Position numbers and translations under genes: made by a program. Below, one piece after another: positions 37,653-45,769 of a stretch of DNA of 64,000 nucleotides; positions within the stretch are counted from its first letter, which is position 1; each line of letters begins with the position of its first letter. Source of the DNA: Paraflavitalea sp. CAU 1676 (lineage in GTDB: Bacteria; Bacteroidota; Bacteroidia; Chitinophagales; Chitinophagaceae); NCBI RefSeq assembly GCF_029223285.1, contig NZ_JARHUJ010000005.1, positions 496,001 to 560,000 of the forward strand, read 5' to 3'. The notes beneath the pieces are model-generated. The model saw only the letters and a list, made by a program, of their open reading frames with translations. It was not told where the DNA came from and made no database searches.

Positions 37653-40600
37653 ATGATGCACAAGAGTTTACTCATGATTGCGGGCCTGCTATCCCTATGG
37701 CAGGTGAATTCGTGGTTAAGGGACAATGCGGACCTCACTTCCTCCTACCCAATGCAACAGCCGTTTGCAGCGCGTGCAACGGCTCCGTTACAGGAATATC
37801 TTACTAATAATGCCACTGCTCCTGTTTGGAGAGATACTTCAGGCCCCTTATCGGACCGCCTGTTTCAGCAGCCTCCTGCCAGCGCCAAACCCTGGGTGAT
37901 GTGGTACTGGATGCATGCCGGCGTTTCGAAGGCGGGCATTACGGCCGACCTCGAAGCGATGCAGCGGGCAGGTGTCGGCGGGGCCTACCTGGCCTGTATC
38001 AAAGACACTGCTTCTCCCTCCCTGTATGAGCCGGCAGCGCGACAGCTGAGCCCCGAGTGGTGGGGCATGGTGCGTTTTGCGCTGGAAGAAGCGAAGCGGG
38101 TAGGGGTAAAGATCGCCTTTCATGTTGCGGATGGATTTGCGCTCGCCGGAGGGCCCTGGATAACGCCAGAGCTTTCGATGCAAAAAGTGGTATGGACCAA
38201 GGAATATGTAAAGGGAGGCGGCAAGGTAGAAGTCTCGCTGTCTCAGCCGGAAACCAACGAAGATTATTACAAAGACATTGCCGTGCTGGCCTATCCGGCC
38301 AATTGCATACAGCCCTATAGCGACACGGTATTGATACCGCGGGTTACTTCCAGCTTACCCGGCGCCAGGGCGCAGTTCCTGGCTTTTGATAATGGCGGAA
38401 AAGACGGGTTTAAGAGTGATTCCGCCTGCTGGATCCAATATAAATACCCGCAGCCGTTTACCTGTCGCTCCATCCGGATACGCAGTGGTGGCAACAATGT
38501 GCAGGCACACCGGTTGCTGGTGCAGGTGAGCAATGATGGCGAAGAATTTACGACGCACACGCGGCTGGAGCCGCCTCGTCACGGCTGGCAGGATACGGAT
38601 GAAGACGTAACGCATTCCATACCGGCGGTAACAGCTATGTACTTCCGGTTTGTGTATGATAAAGCGGGGTCTGAGCCTGGTGCGGAGGACCTCGATGCGG
38701 CCAAGTGGAAACCTTCGCTGAAAGTGTCGGGCATCTATCTGTCTGATGAGCCGGTGGTGAATCAGTTCGAGAGCAAGAACGGATCGATGTGGCGGGTAAG
38801 CAGAAAGACGACGGTGGGCCAGGTGCCGGATTCGGTATGTGTACCGCTGAATTCGATCGTTTACCTGCGTGATAAAATGGATGCTTCGGGTAACCTGACC
38901 TGGGAGGCCCCGGCAGGTAACTGGATCATTGTGCGGATAGGACATACTTCCACCGGCCACACCAATGCTACTGCGGGCGCAGGCAAGGGGCTGGAGTGCG
39001 ATAAGTTCAATCCGGCAGCGATCAGTTTGCAATTTGATAAATGGTTTGGTGAAGCCCTGCGGGTAGCTGGTCCTGAGTTGGCCAAAGAGGTCATCAAGAT
39101 ATTCTATATCGACAGCTGGGAATGTGGCAGCCAGAACTGGAGCCCTTTGTTTGCCGCTGAGTTTAAGAAGCGGCGGGGGTATGATCTTAGTCCTTACCTG
39201 CTGAGTATGGCCGGTATTCCGGTAGAGAGTGCAGCGGTATCCGAAGGCTTCTTATACGATGTGCGCCAAACGATCGCGGGCCTGGTCGTGGATAATTTCT
39301 ACGGCACGCTCAATAAGCTGGCGCATGATAAAGGCATGCAGTTCAGTGCGGAGAGTATAGCGCCTACCATGATGAGCGATGGCATGCAGCAGTACCGGCA
39401 TGTGGATATGCCGATGGGGGAGTTTTGGCTAAACAGTCCGACCCACGATAAACCAAATGATATGCTCGATGCGATATCGGGCGCTCATATATATGGTAAG
39501 AACATTGTGCCGGCGGAGAGCTTTACGTCGGTACGCATGAACTGGGGTGAGCATCCGGGTATGATGAAAGTAGTGGGCGATCGCAACTTTGCCCTGGGCG
39601 CTAACCGCCTCGTGTTGCATGTATTCACGCACAATCCGTGGACAGACCGCAAGCCGGGCATGACGCTCGATGGCGTAGGCGTATATTTTCAGCGCGACCA
39701 AACCTGGTGGAACCAGGGTAAGGCCTGGATGGAATATTTGCAACGTTGCCAGGCCCTGTTGCAATTGGGAAAACCGGTTACGGATGTGGCTGTCTTTACG
39801 GGGGAGGAATTGCCGAGGCGTTCGGTGTTGCCGTACAGGCTGGTGAATTCGTTACCGGGTATAATGGGCAAAGAGCGGGCGGACGAAGAACGGCGGCGCC
39901 TTGCCAATGAAGGTACGCCCTTGCGTCAGTTGCCGGCGGGTGTTACGCATTCTGCGAATATGGCCGATCCGGAGAACTGGGTGGATCCCTTACGAGGATA
40001 TGCCTATGATGCCATCAATCCGGATGCCTTATTGATGGCCACTGTTAAGAACAAGCGGATCGTGTTGCCGGGTGGGGCGAGTTATGGTGTGTTGGTTATA
40101 CCCGGTGCGCATGCTTTGAATCCGGATGCCAGCTATATGACTGTTGCTGTTGAGAAGAAGATCGCACAACTTGTAAAAGCCGGGGGTACTGTGGTGATGG
40201 TGGATGCGCCCAGGCAATCACCTTCTTTGCAGGAAAGGCTGGAGAATAAGTCATTGAACGAGCTGACTGGTATGAGTATCAAAAAGACGGCGCCTCCGAA
40301 AGGGAAACTGATCATGGGTGCTTACCAGCAGGAAGATTTTACTAGTTTGGGCGTAGAGAAAGATGTAATCATTACTGACCAGGAAGGAAAGCAGACGGGC
40401 AACGTTGCGTGGACGCACCGGCAGGGGAAGGATTTCGATATTTACTTTATCTCGAATCAATCGAATACAGCACGCGGACTAAAGGTGTCGCTGCGTGTGA
40501 AGGGAAAGCAGCCGGAGATTTGGGATCCTGTAAATGGTTCTATTAAAGAGGAGGGACGTTGGATAGCCGAAGCTGACAGAACGAAGGTGGATGTTTATTT

Positions 40601-41159
40601 GCCGCCAAATGGTTCCGTATTCCTGGTGTTTCGAAAAAAGGTTACGTATCAAAGGAACACGCCCATTTTTATGCCTCCCACTGTAAGTATGACGTTGACG
40701 AACTGGCAGGTTAGTTTCGATCCTGCACTGGGTGGTCCGGCTCAGCCGGTTGCTTTTCCGGCGCTGACCAGTTGGGCTGACAATACCGATTCGACGATCC
40801 GCTACTATTCCGGCACGGCCATTTATAGCACCACCTTTATCAATAAAAGAGATGACGAGGTGCGGGCGACCGTCCGGTTCAGGGATGTTGCCAATATCGC
40901 AACAGTAAAAGTGAATGGCATTGATTTTGGTACCATCTGGACGGCTCCGTATGAACTTGATATTTCCAAAGCTGTGCGTCCGGGTGAAAACAAGATCGAA
41001 GTGGCTGTGACCAATACCTGGGGCAACAGGCTGATAGGCGACGAGCGGTTACCGAAAGAAAAACGTATCACCTGGACTACCGCTCCATTCAGATTGCAGG
41101 GTAAACCTTTGTTGCCTGCAGGGTTGATCGGGGATGTAGAGGTCTCTATCGGAAAATAA
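37653..41159 (+). CDS. GH106 alpha-L-rhamnosidase
   Basis: A 1168-residue enzyme with a short N-terminal hydrophobic segment (SLLMIAGLLSLWQVNSWL). GH106 hallmarks are WVMWYWMHAGVSKAGITADLEAMQRAGVGGAYL, EWWGMVRFALEEAKRVGVKIAFHVADGFALAGGPWI and IFYIDSWECGSQNW in the TIM barrel. A discoidin-like insertion (FRSIRIRSGGNN region) and C-terminal Ig/jelly-roll domains (RATVRFRDVANIATVKVNG, AVTNTWGNRLIGDERL) follow. GH106 enzymes are calcium-dependent alpha-L-rhamnosidases, and one of them, BT0986 from memory, cleaves rhamnose in RG-II side chain B. It is the first gene of a two-gene unit. Its TAA overlaps the next ATG by one base. Confidence 0.93.
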   Translation: MMHKSLLMIAGLLSLWQVNSWLRDNADLTSSYPMQQPFAARATAPLQEYLTNNATAPVWRDTSGPLSDRLFQQPPASAKPWVMWYWMHAGVSKAGITADLEAMQRAGVGGAYLACIKDTASPSLYEPAARQLSPEWWGMVRFALEEAKRVGVKIAFHVADGFALAGGPWITPELSMQKVVWTKEYVKGGGKVEVSLSQPETNEDYYKDIAVLAYPANCIQPYSDTVLIPRVTSSLPGARAQFLAFDNGGKDGFKSDSACWIQYKYPQPFTCRSIRIRSGGNNVQAHRLLVQVSNDGEEFTTHTRLEPPRHGWQDTDEDVTHSIPAVTAMYFRFVYDKAGSEPGAEDLDAAKWKPSLKVSGIYLSDEPVVNQFESKNGSMWRVSRKTTVGQVPDSVCVPLNSIVYLRDKMDASGNLTWEAPAGNWIIVRIGHTSTGHTNATAGAGKGLECDKFNPAAISLQFDKWFGEALRVAGPELAKEVIKIFYIDSWECGSQNWSPLFAAEFKKRRGYDLSPYLLSMAGIPVESAAVSEGFLYDVRQTIAGLVVDNFYGTLNKLAHDKGMQFSAESIAPTMMSDGMQQYRHVDMPMGEFWLNSPTHDKPNDMLDAISGAHIYGKNIVPAESFTSVRMNWGEHPGMMKVVGDRNFALGANRLVLHVFTHNPWTDRKPGMTLDGVGVYFQRDQTWWNQGKAWMEYLQRCQALLQLGKPVTDVAVFTGEELPRRSVLPYRLVNSLPGIMGKERADEERRRLANEGTPLRQLPAGVTHSANMADPENWVDPLRGYAYDAINPDALLMATVKNKRIVLPGGASYGVLVIPGAHALNPDASYMTVAVEKKIAQLVKAGGTVVMVDAPRQSPSLQERLENKSLNELTGMSIKKTAPPKGKLIMGAYQQEDFTSLGVEKDVIITDQEGKQTGNVAWTHRQGKDFDIYFISNQSNTARGLKVSLRVKGKQPEIWDPVNGSIKEEGRWIAEADRTKVDVYLPPNGSVFLVFRKKVTYQRNTPIFMPPTVSMTLTNWQVSFDPALGGPAQPVAFPALTSWADNTDSTIRYYSGTAIYSTTFINKRDDEVRATVRFRDVANIATVKVNGIDFGTIWTAPYELDISKAVRPGENKIEVAVTNTWGNRLIGDERLPKEKRITWTTAPFRLQGKPLLPAGLIGDVEVSIGK

Positions 41160-43474
41160 TGAAACAAACCTGTATACTCTTCCTGCTTACTGGTGTGATG
41201 GGCTTTTTTGTGAAAGCACAGAACGCCAACCTGTCGGCCTACAACATCGTGTGGACATCTCCCAGCAATAATGCATCGGAGTCAATGCCCTGCGGTGGTG
41301 GTGATATTGGCCTGAATGTGTGGGTAGAAAAAGGCGAGCTGCTGATCTATGCATCGCGCAGCGGCAGCTTCGACGAAAACAACAGTTTATTGAAAGCGGG
41401 GCGCATTCGCTTGCAGCTGTCTCCCAATATTTTTACCGGTACCGATTTCAAGCAGGAGCTACACTTGCAAGAGGGTTATATTACCGTAGAAGGATCGGCA
41501 GGTAGCCAAAAAGGTACTGTGCGCATCTGGGTAGATGTGTATCATCCCGTGGTGCATATCGCGATCTACAGCAATAAAAAGATTGCCGCTACGGCTACTT
41601 ATGAAAGCTGGCGTTACCGCGACAGGCCGCTGACAGGACGGGTCAATTGGGGTACTTCCTGGAAATGGGCTGCGCCCAAAAACAATATTGCTCCTAAGGA
41701 TAGCATTGCCTTTACAGGACCTGACGTGTTGTTTTATCACCGTAATCAAGCTACCACCGTTTTCGACGCCACGGTTGCCGTGCAGGGTATGGATAGTGTG
41801 AAGGATCAATTGTACAATCCTCTCTTTAATCTGCAATCTGGCGGCAGCTTCTCCGGCGGCGGATTTACTCCAGCCGGAACCACAGCAGGTGTATATGCCG
41901 GTACCGATTACAAAGGCTGGGTGTTGAAGTCTGACAGACCCGCTATTAAGCATGCTTTGACCCTACAGCTACATACAGCTTCAACGTCTTCGAATGCACA
42001 GTGGAGGCAGGGACTTGATTCACTACATGCCATTACACGTGGTGTGAAGATGGCAGCGTTTCAACAAACGCAGTCCTGGTGGACTTCCTTCTGGCAAAGA
42101 AGTTATGTACAGATCGATCCCGAACGCCGTGATCCCAGGTCATGGGAGATCGGGCGCAATTACCAGTTGTTCCGCTATATGCTGGCCTTGAATGCTACAG
42201 GCTCCTGGCCTACCAAGTTCAATGGTGGTTTGCTGACCGTTGATCCGGTGTATACAGACACTGCACTTTCCTTTACCCCCGATTTCCGCAACTGGGGTGG
42301 AGGATTGCATACCATGCAAAACCAACGGCTCGTCTATTATCCCATGATCAAAAATGGTGATTGGGATATGCTGCAATCGCAGTTGGACTTCTACACGCGT
42401 ATTCTCCACAATGCAGAGCTTCGTTCGAAAGTATACTGGGGCCATGCAGGCGCCTGCTTTACGGAGCAGATGGAAAGTTTTGGGTTGCCCAATATTGCCG
42501 AGTATGGTCAGAAGCGACCTGCTGGTTTTGATAAGGGCGTTGAATTCAATCCCTGGCTCGAGTACGAATGGGATACGGTACTGGAATTCTGCCTCATGAT
42601 GCTCGATGCGCAACGGTATACTGGTAAGGACATTAAGGAATATGTGCCTTTCATTGAAAGCTGTCTGCGTTTCTTCGATGAGCATTATCAGTACCGCGCC
42701 AGACTGCGTGGCTCCAAGGCGTTGGATGGCGCCGGTAAATTGGTATTGTATCCGGGATCGGCAGCAGAGACTTTCAAGATGGCTTATAATGCCAGCTCTA
42801 CGGCAGCGGGCTTGCGGGTGATCACGGAGCGGTTGTTGCAACTGCCGGCAAACTATGGCACCCCCGATCAACGCGTGTACTGGCAGGGGTTGTTGCAGCG
42901 TATACCGCCCATCAGCTTTATGCAGTACAGTGCATACACGACCATTGCGCCGGCGAAGTTGTGGGAGCGGGTAAACAATGTAGAGTCACCACAACTATAC
43001 CCGGTTTATCCCTGGGGCCTTTTTGGCGTTGGTAAACCGGGGCTGGATACCGCTATCAATACCTGGCGCTACGACACCTTTGCTTTGAAATTCAGGAGCC
43101 ATATCGGCTGGAAACAGGATAATATTTTTGCCGCCCGCTTAGGACTGCGTGAAGAGGCCTGGCAACTCACCAGCCTTAAACTGCAGAATGCCGGCCGTCG
43201 ATTTCCCGCCTTCTGGGGGCCGGGGTACGATTGGGTGCCCGACCACAACTGGGGCGGCAGCGGCTTGATCGGTGTGCAGGAAATGCTGATGCAGGTGGAT
43301 GACCGGAAGATATTGCTTTTCCCGGCCTGGCCTCAGCAGCAGGATGTTCGTTTCAAACTGCATGCGCCCTATAATACAACGGTAGAAGCTGAATTGCGGG
43401 CAGGCAAACTGGTTTCTCTGAAAGTGCTGCCCGAAAGCAGGAGGCAGGATGTGTTGGTGATGCTTACACCCTAA
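41159..43474 (+). CDS. DUF5703 six-hairpin glycosidase-like protein, candidate GH139
   Basis: A 771-residue secreted protein (signal MKQTCILFLLTGVMGFFVKAQ). The N-terminal beta-sandwich is of the GH95/DUF5703 type (NIVWTSPSNNASESMPCGGGDIGLNVW, GELLIYASRSGSFDENN). The C-terminal (alpha/alpha)6 barrel has FNGGLLTVDP, WGHAGACFTEQMESFGLPN, and WGGSGLIGVQEMLMQ near the end. GH95 enzymes invert alpha-L-fucosides and galactosides. Family GH139, the 2-O-methyl-L-fucosidase of RG-II side chain B, works next to the GH106 rhamnosidase. Translational coupling with GH106 makes that role attractive, but I cannot confirm the family from sequence alone. Confidence 0.78.
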   Translation: MKQTCILFLLTGVMGFFVKAQNANLSAYNIVWTSPSNNASESMPCGGGDIGLNVWVEKGELLIYASRSGSFDENNSLLKAGRIRLQLSPNIFTGTDFKQELHLQEGYITVEGSAGSQKGTVRIWVDVYHPVVHIAIYSNKKIAATATYESWRYRDRPLTGRVNWGTSWKWAAPKNNIAPKDSIAFTGPDVLFYHRNQATTVFDATVAVQGMDSVKDQLYNPLFNLQSGGSFSGGGFTPAGTTAGVYAGTDYKGWVLKSDRPAIKHALTLQLHTASTSSNAQWRQGLDSLHAITRGVKMAAFQQTQSWWTSFWQRSYVQIDPERRDPRSWEIGRNYQLFRYMLALNATGSWPTKFNGGLLTVDPVYTDTALSFTPDFRNWGGGLHTMQNQRLVYYPMIKNGDWDMLQSQLDFYTRILHNAELRSKVYWGHAGACFTEQMESFGLPNIAEYGQKRPAGFDKGVEFNPWLEYEWDTVLEFCLMMLDAQRYTGKDIKEYVPFIESCLRFFDEHYQYRARLRGSKALDGAGKLVLYPGSAAETFKMAYNASSTAAGLRVITERLLQLPANYGTPDQRVYWQGLLQRIPPISFMQYSAYTTIAPAKLWERVNNVESPQLYPVYPWGLFGVGKPGLDTAINTWRYDTFALKFRSHIGWKQDNIFAARLGLREEAWQLTSLKLQNAGRRFPAFWGPGYDWVPDHNWGGSGLIGVQEMLMQVDDRKILLFPAWPQQQDVRFKLHAPYNTTVEAELRAGKLVSLKVLPESRRQDVLVMLTP

Positions 43475-43579
43475 CTCCACAGAAAGTTCCCGCTGGCGAA
43501 AGGCGTCTAACAGGTTTAATCGGCCAATCGATGAAGTTCATTTAAATTAGCACTATCATCGGCGATAACTTGTCTTACT

Positions 43580-44488
43580 ATGAGTGTTGCGAACAAAATC
43601 GGCTCCCACAAGAATATCTGGCATGGCCTGGGCAGGCAGCGCATCGAGATCCCCAAAACGGTGATCAAGACCAGGGTACTCAACAATCCGCTGCTGTCTA
43701 AGCTGTACCCCTGCAGTTTGGGCTATTATCCCAAAGCTGAGAAGCATTATACCTATCGTAAGAAGGGGTTGCCCGAGAACTTCCTGTTCTATTGTGTGGA
43801 TGGAAAAGGCTGGTACCAGCTGGAAGATAAACGTTATGAGATAGGCGCCAATGAGTTCTTCATTTTGCCGCAGCATGTAGAGCATGCCTATGGCAGCAGC
43901 GATGAAGATCCCTGGACGATCTACTGGATACATTTTGGTGGAGAGAGTTTGCCCGAGTTCAACAACATGCAAATAGTACAAAAACATTTCAAGCCCAGCT
44001 ATGTAAAGATCCACGAGGAGGTAACAGGGATTTTCACCAAGATGTATAAGTCGCTGGAACTCGGTTATAGTTTGGATAACCTGGTGTTCACCAATATGTG
44101 CCTTTCACATTTCATCTCGCTCTTTATCTATAATCCACGGCATTATCCGCAGCAATCGCAGGATAAGCCCGATAGCATCGATAGTGCTATTCTTTACATG
44201 CACCAGCATATCAGTGAGAACATTACCCTCACCGATCTATGCAAACATTACAATTACTCTGCTTCGCGTTTTTCAAGTCTGTTCAAACAAAAAACAGGTT
44301 ATGCGCCCATCGATTATTTTATCCAGCTCAAGATGCAGAAGGCCACACAGCAGCTGGACTTCACCGACAAATCGGTAAAGTCCATTGCTATGAGCATGGG
44401 TTTTGATGATCCCTATTACTTCTCGAAGCGCTTCCGGAAGATCATTGGTATGAGTCCCAAGAAATACCGCATGACGCGTAAGGATTAG
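43580..44488 (+). CDS. AraC-family transcriptional regulator with cupin sensor domain
   Basis: A 302-residue regulator. The N-terminal cupin-like AraC_binding domain (about 40-150; LIFY-type strands, GANEFFILPQHVEHAYGSS, WTIYWIHFGGE) is the ligand sensor. The C-terminal part (about 200-300) has two helix-turn-helix units: NITLTDLCKHYNYSASRFSSLFKQKTG and KSIAMSMGFDDPYYFSKRFRKIIGMSPKKYR. It lies 105 nt after the DUF5703 gene, probably with its own promoter. It is the only cupin/AraC regulator near the PUL and so the best candidate to bind the element shared by the two PUL promoters. Its last 4 nt overlap the convergent SDR gene. Confidence 0.93.
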   Translation: MSVANKIGSHKNIWHGLGRQRIEIPKTVIKTRVLNNPLLSKLYPCSLGYYPKAEKHYTYRKKGLPENFLFYCVDGKGWYQLEDKRYEIGANEFFILPQHVEHAYGSSDEDPWTIYWIHFGGESLPEFNNMQIVQKHFKPSYVKIHEEVTGIFTKMYKSLELGYSLDNLVFTNMCLSHFISLFIYNPRHYPQQSQDKPDSIDSAILYMHQHISENITLTDLCKHYNYSASRFSSLFKQKTGYAPIDYFIQLKMQKATQQLDFTDKSVKSIAMSMGFDDPYYFSKRFRKIIGMSPKKYRMTRKD

Positions 44489-45225
44489 ATATTGTATCCT
44501 CCATCCATGGTAAGGGCGGTGCCGGTCATGAAGCCGCTTTCTTCGCTGGCGAGATAGGCCACAAGGCCTGCTATCTGTGCCGGGGTGCCGTATTTCGGTA
44601 TGGCCATGCGGCTGCGCAAGCCTTCGGCATGGGGTGCGCTGGCGGGGTTCATGTCGGTGTCGATAGGGCCAGGCTGCACCAGGTTGACGGTGATGCCTTT
44701 GGGCCCCAGGTCGCGCGCAATGCCTTTGTTGAGGCCGATAAGGGCCGACTTGCTCATGGCATAGAGCGCGCCATGCGAGTCGGAAACACGGTCGGCCATA
44801 TTGCTGCCGATGGTGATGATGCGGCTGCCGGCCTGCATATGCCGCGCAGCTGCCTGCGAAGCGAGGAATACGGCCCGCACATTCACGTTCATCATGTCGT
44901 CATATTCCTGCAGACTGTAATCTTCAATGGTATTGAGACTGAACATGCCGGCGTTGTTGACGAGTATGTCGATGCGGCCGAAGGTTTTCACGGTTTCTTC
45001 TACGGCGCGGGGCAGGGCGTCGGTGGAGTGATTGTCGGCTACGATGGCGATGGCTTTGCTGCCGGCTGCTTCCGTGACGGCTAATACTTCGGCAGCGGCC
45101 TGTGCCGATTGGGCATACGTGAAGGCAACTTTCGCACCTTCGGCGGCGAGACGTTTTACGATACCGGCTCCAATGCCGCGGCTGCCACCGGTTACCAGGG
45201 CTACTTTGTTTTCAAGGCGTTTCAT
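44485..45225 (-). CDS. Short-chain dehydrogenase/reductase
   Basis: A 246-residue classical SDR. The cofactor motif is VTGGSRGIGAGI (about 12-23), followed by LVNNAGM. The catalytic set is Ser in TIGSNMAD with Tyr-x-x-x-Lys in YAMSKSALIG, and it ends in the usual FMTGTALTMDGGYNI. Such enzymes reduce ketones with NAD(P)H, and the substrate is unknown. It is divergent from an HxlR regulator with a palindrome between them, a common pairing in which the regulator represses the reductase under redox or aldehyde stress. Confidence 0.93.
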   Translation of the reverse strand: MKRLENKVALVTGGSRGIGAGIVKRLAAEGAKVAFTYAQSAQAAAEVLAVTEAAGSKAIAIVADNHSTDALPRAVEETVKTFGRIDILVNNAGMFSLNTIEDYSLQEYDDMMNVNVRAVFLASQAAARHMQAGSRIITIGSNMADRVSDSHGALYAMSKSALIGLNKGIARDLGPKGITVNLVQPGPIDTDMNPASAPHAEGLRSRMAIPKYGTPAQIAGLVAYLASEESGFMTGTALTMDGGYNI

Positions 45226-45290
45226 ATTGTGTGTATTTTGTTGTTTGCAAAACTACCGGCATCGGCTTACATTTGCCAGTACCGCTAAAA

Positions 45291-45307
45291 TTGTTAAGTA
45301 CTAACAA
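45291..45307. promoter_or_regulatory. Palindromic operator candidate between SDR and HxlR genes
   Basis: TTGTTA (45291-45296) / TAACAA (45302-45307), perfect 6-bp arms around AGTAC, located 10 nt before the HxlR start and 65 nt before the SDR start. The size suits a winged-helix dimer such as HxlR. Confidence 0.5.
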
Positions 45308-45317
45308 AAATGTAAGT

Positions 45318-45746
45318 ATGAGGAAGCTGAACTCGACGAATACGAAGAACAGGAACTCTATCGATGCACATTGCGGCATGGCGCACACGCTATCGCTCAT
45401 CGGTGGCCGGTGGAAGCCCGGAATCCTGATGCGTTTGCTGCCCGGGAAGTTGCGTTACAATGAATTGCGTAAGGGACTGGTGGGTGTTTCGGAGCGCATG
45501 CTGGTGCTACAGCTGCGTGAGCTGGAGAGTGATGGATTGGTGAAGCGGATCGTGTATGCCGAAGTGCCGCCACGGGTGGAGTATGAATTGACGACAGACG
45601 GACGCTCCATGCAAGCCTTGCTGGTAAGTCTTTCCGACTGGGGTGTGGCAAGGTTGAAGAAGAAAGCGCCTGTTAAGGTAGAAGCGGGGCCTGAGGTTGA
45701 GGAAGGGGTGACACGGTTGAAAAAGAAACCGGCTGCGAAGGTGTAG
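45318..45746 (+). CDS. HxlR-family winged-helix transcriptional regulator
   Basis: A 142-residue protein started at the ATG at 45318. The longer frame from 45231 runs through the operator region and is unlikely. HxlR signature: CGMAHTLSLIGGRWKPGILMRLLPGKLRYNEL, VSERMLVLQLRELESDGLVKR and VEYELTTDGRSM. The single usual cysteine (AHCGM) could sense electrophiles. The C-terminal tail is a 21-codon duplication (GVARLKKKAPVKV... GVTRLKKKPAAKV), basic and probably disordered. It likely controls itself and the divergent SDR gene. Confidence 0.92.
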   Translation: MRKLNSTNTKNRNSIDAHCGMAHTLSLIGGRWKPGILMRLLPGKLRYNELRKGLVGVSERMLVLQLRELESDGLVKRIVYAEVPPRVEYELTTDGRSMQALLVSLSDWGVARLKKKAPVKVEAGPEVEEGVTRLKKKPAAKV

Positions 45747-45769
45747 GTAGGGGAGAAGCGAGGTGCCCG

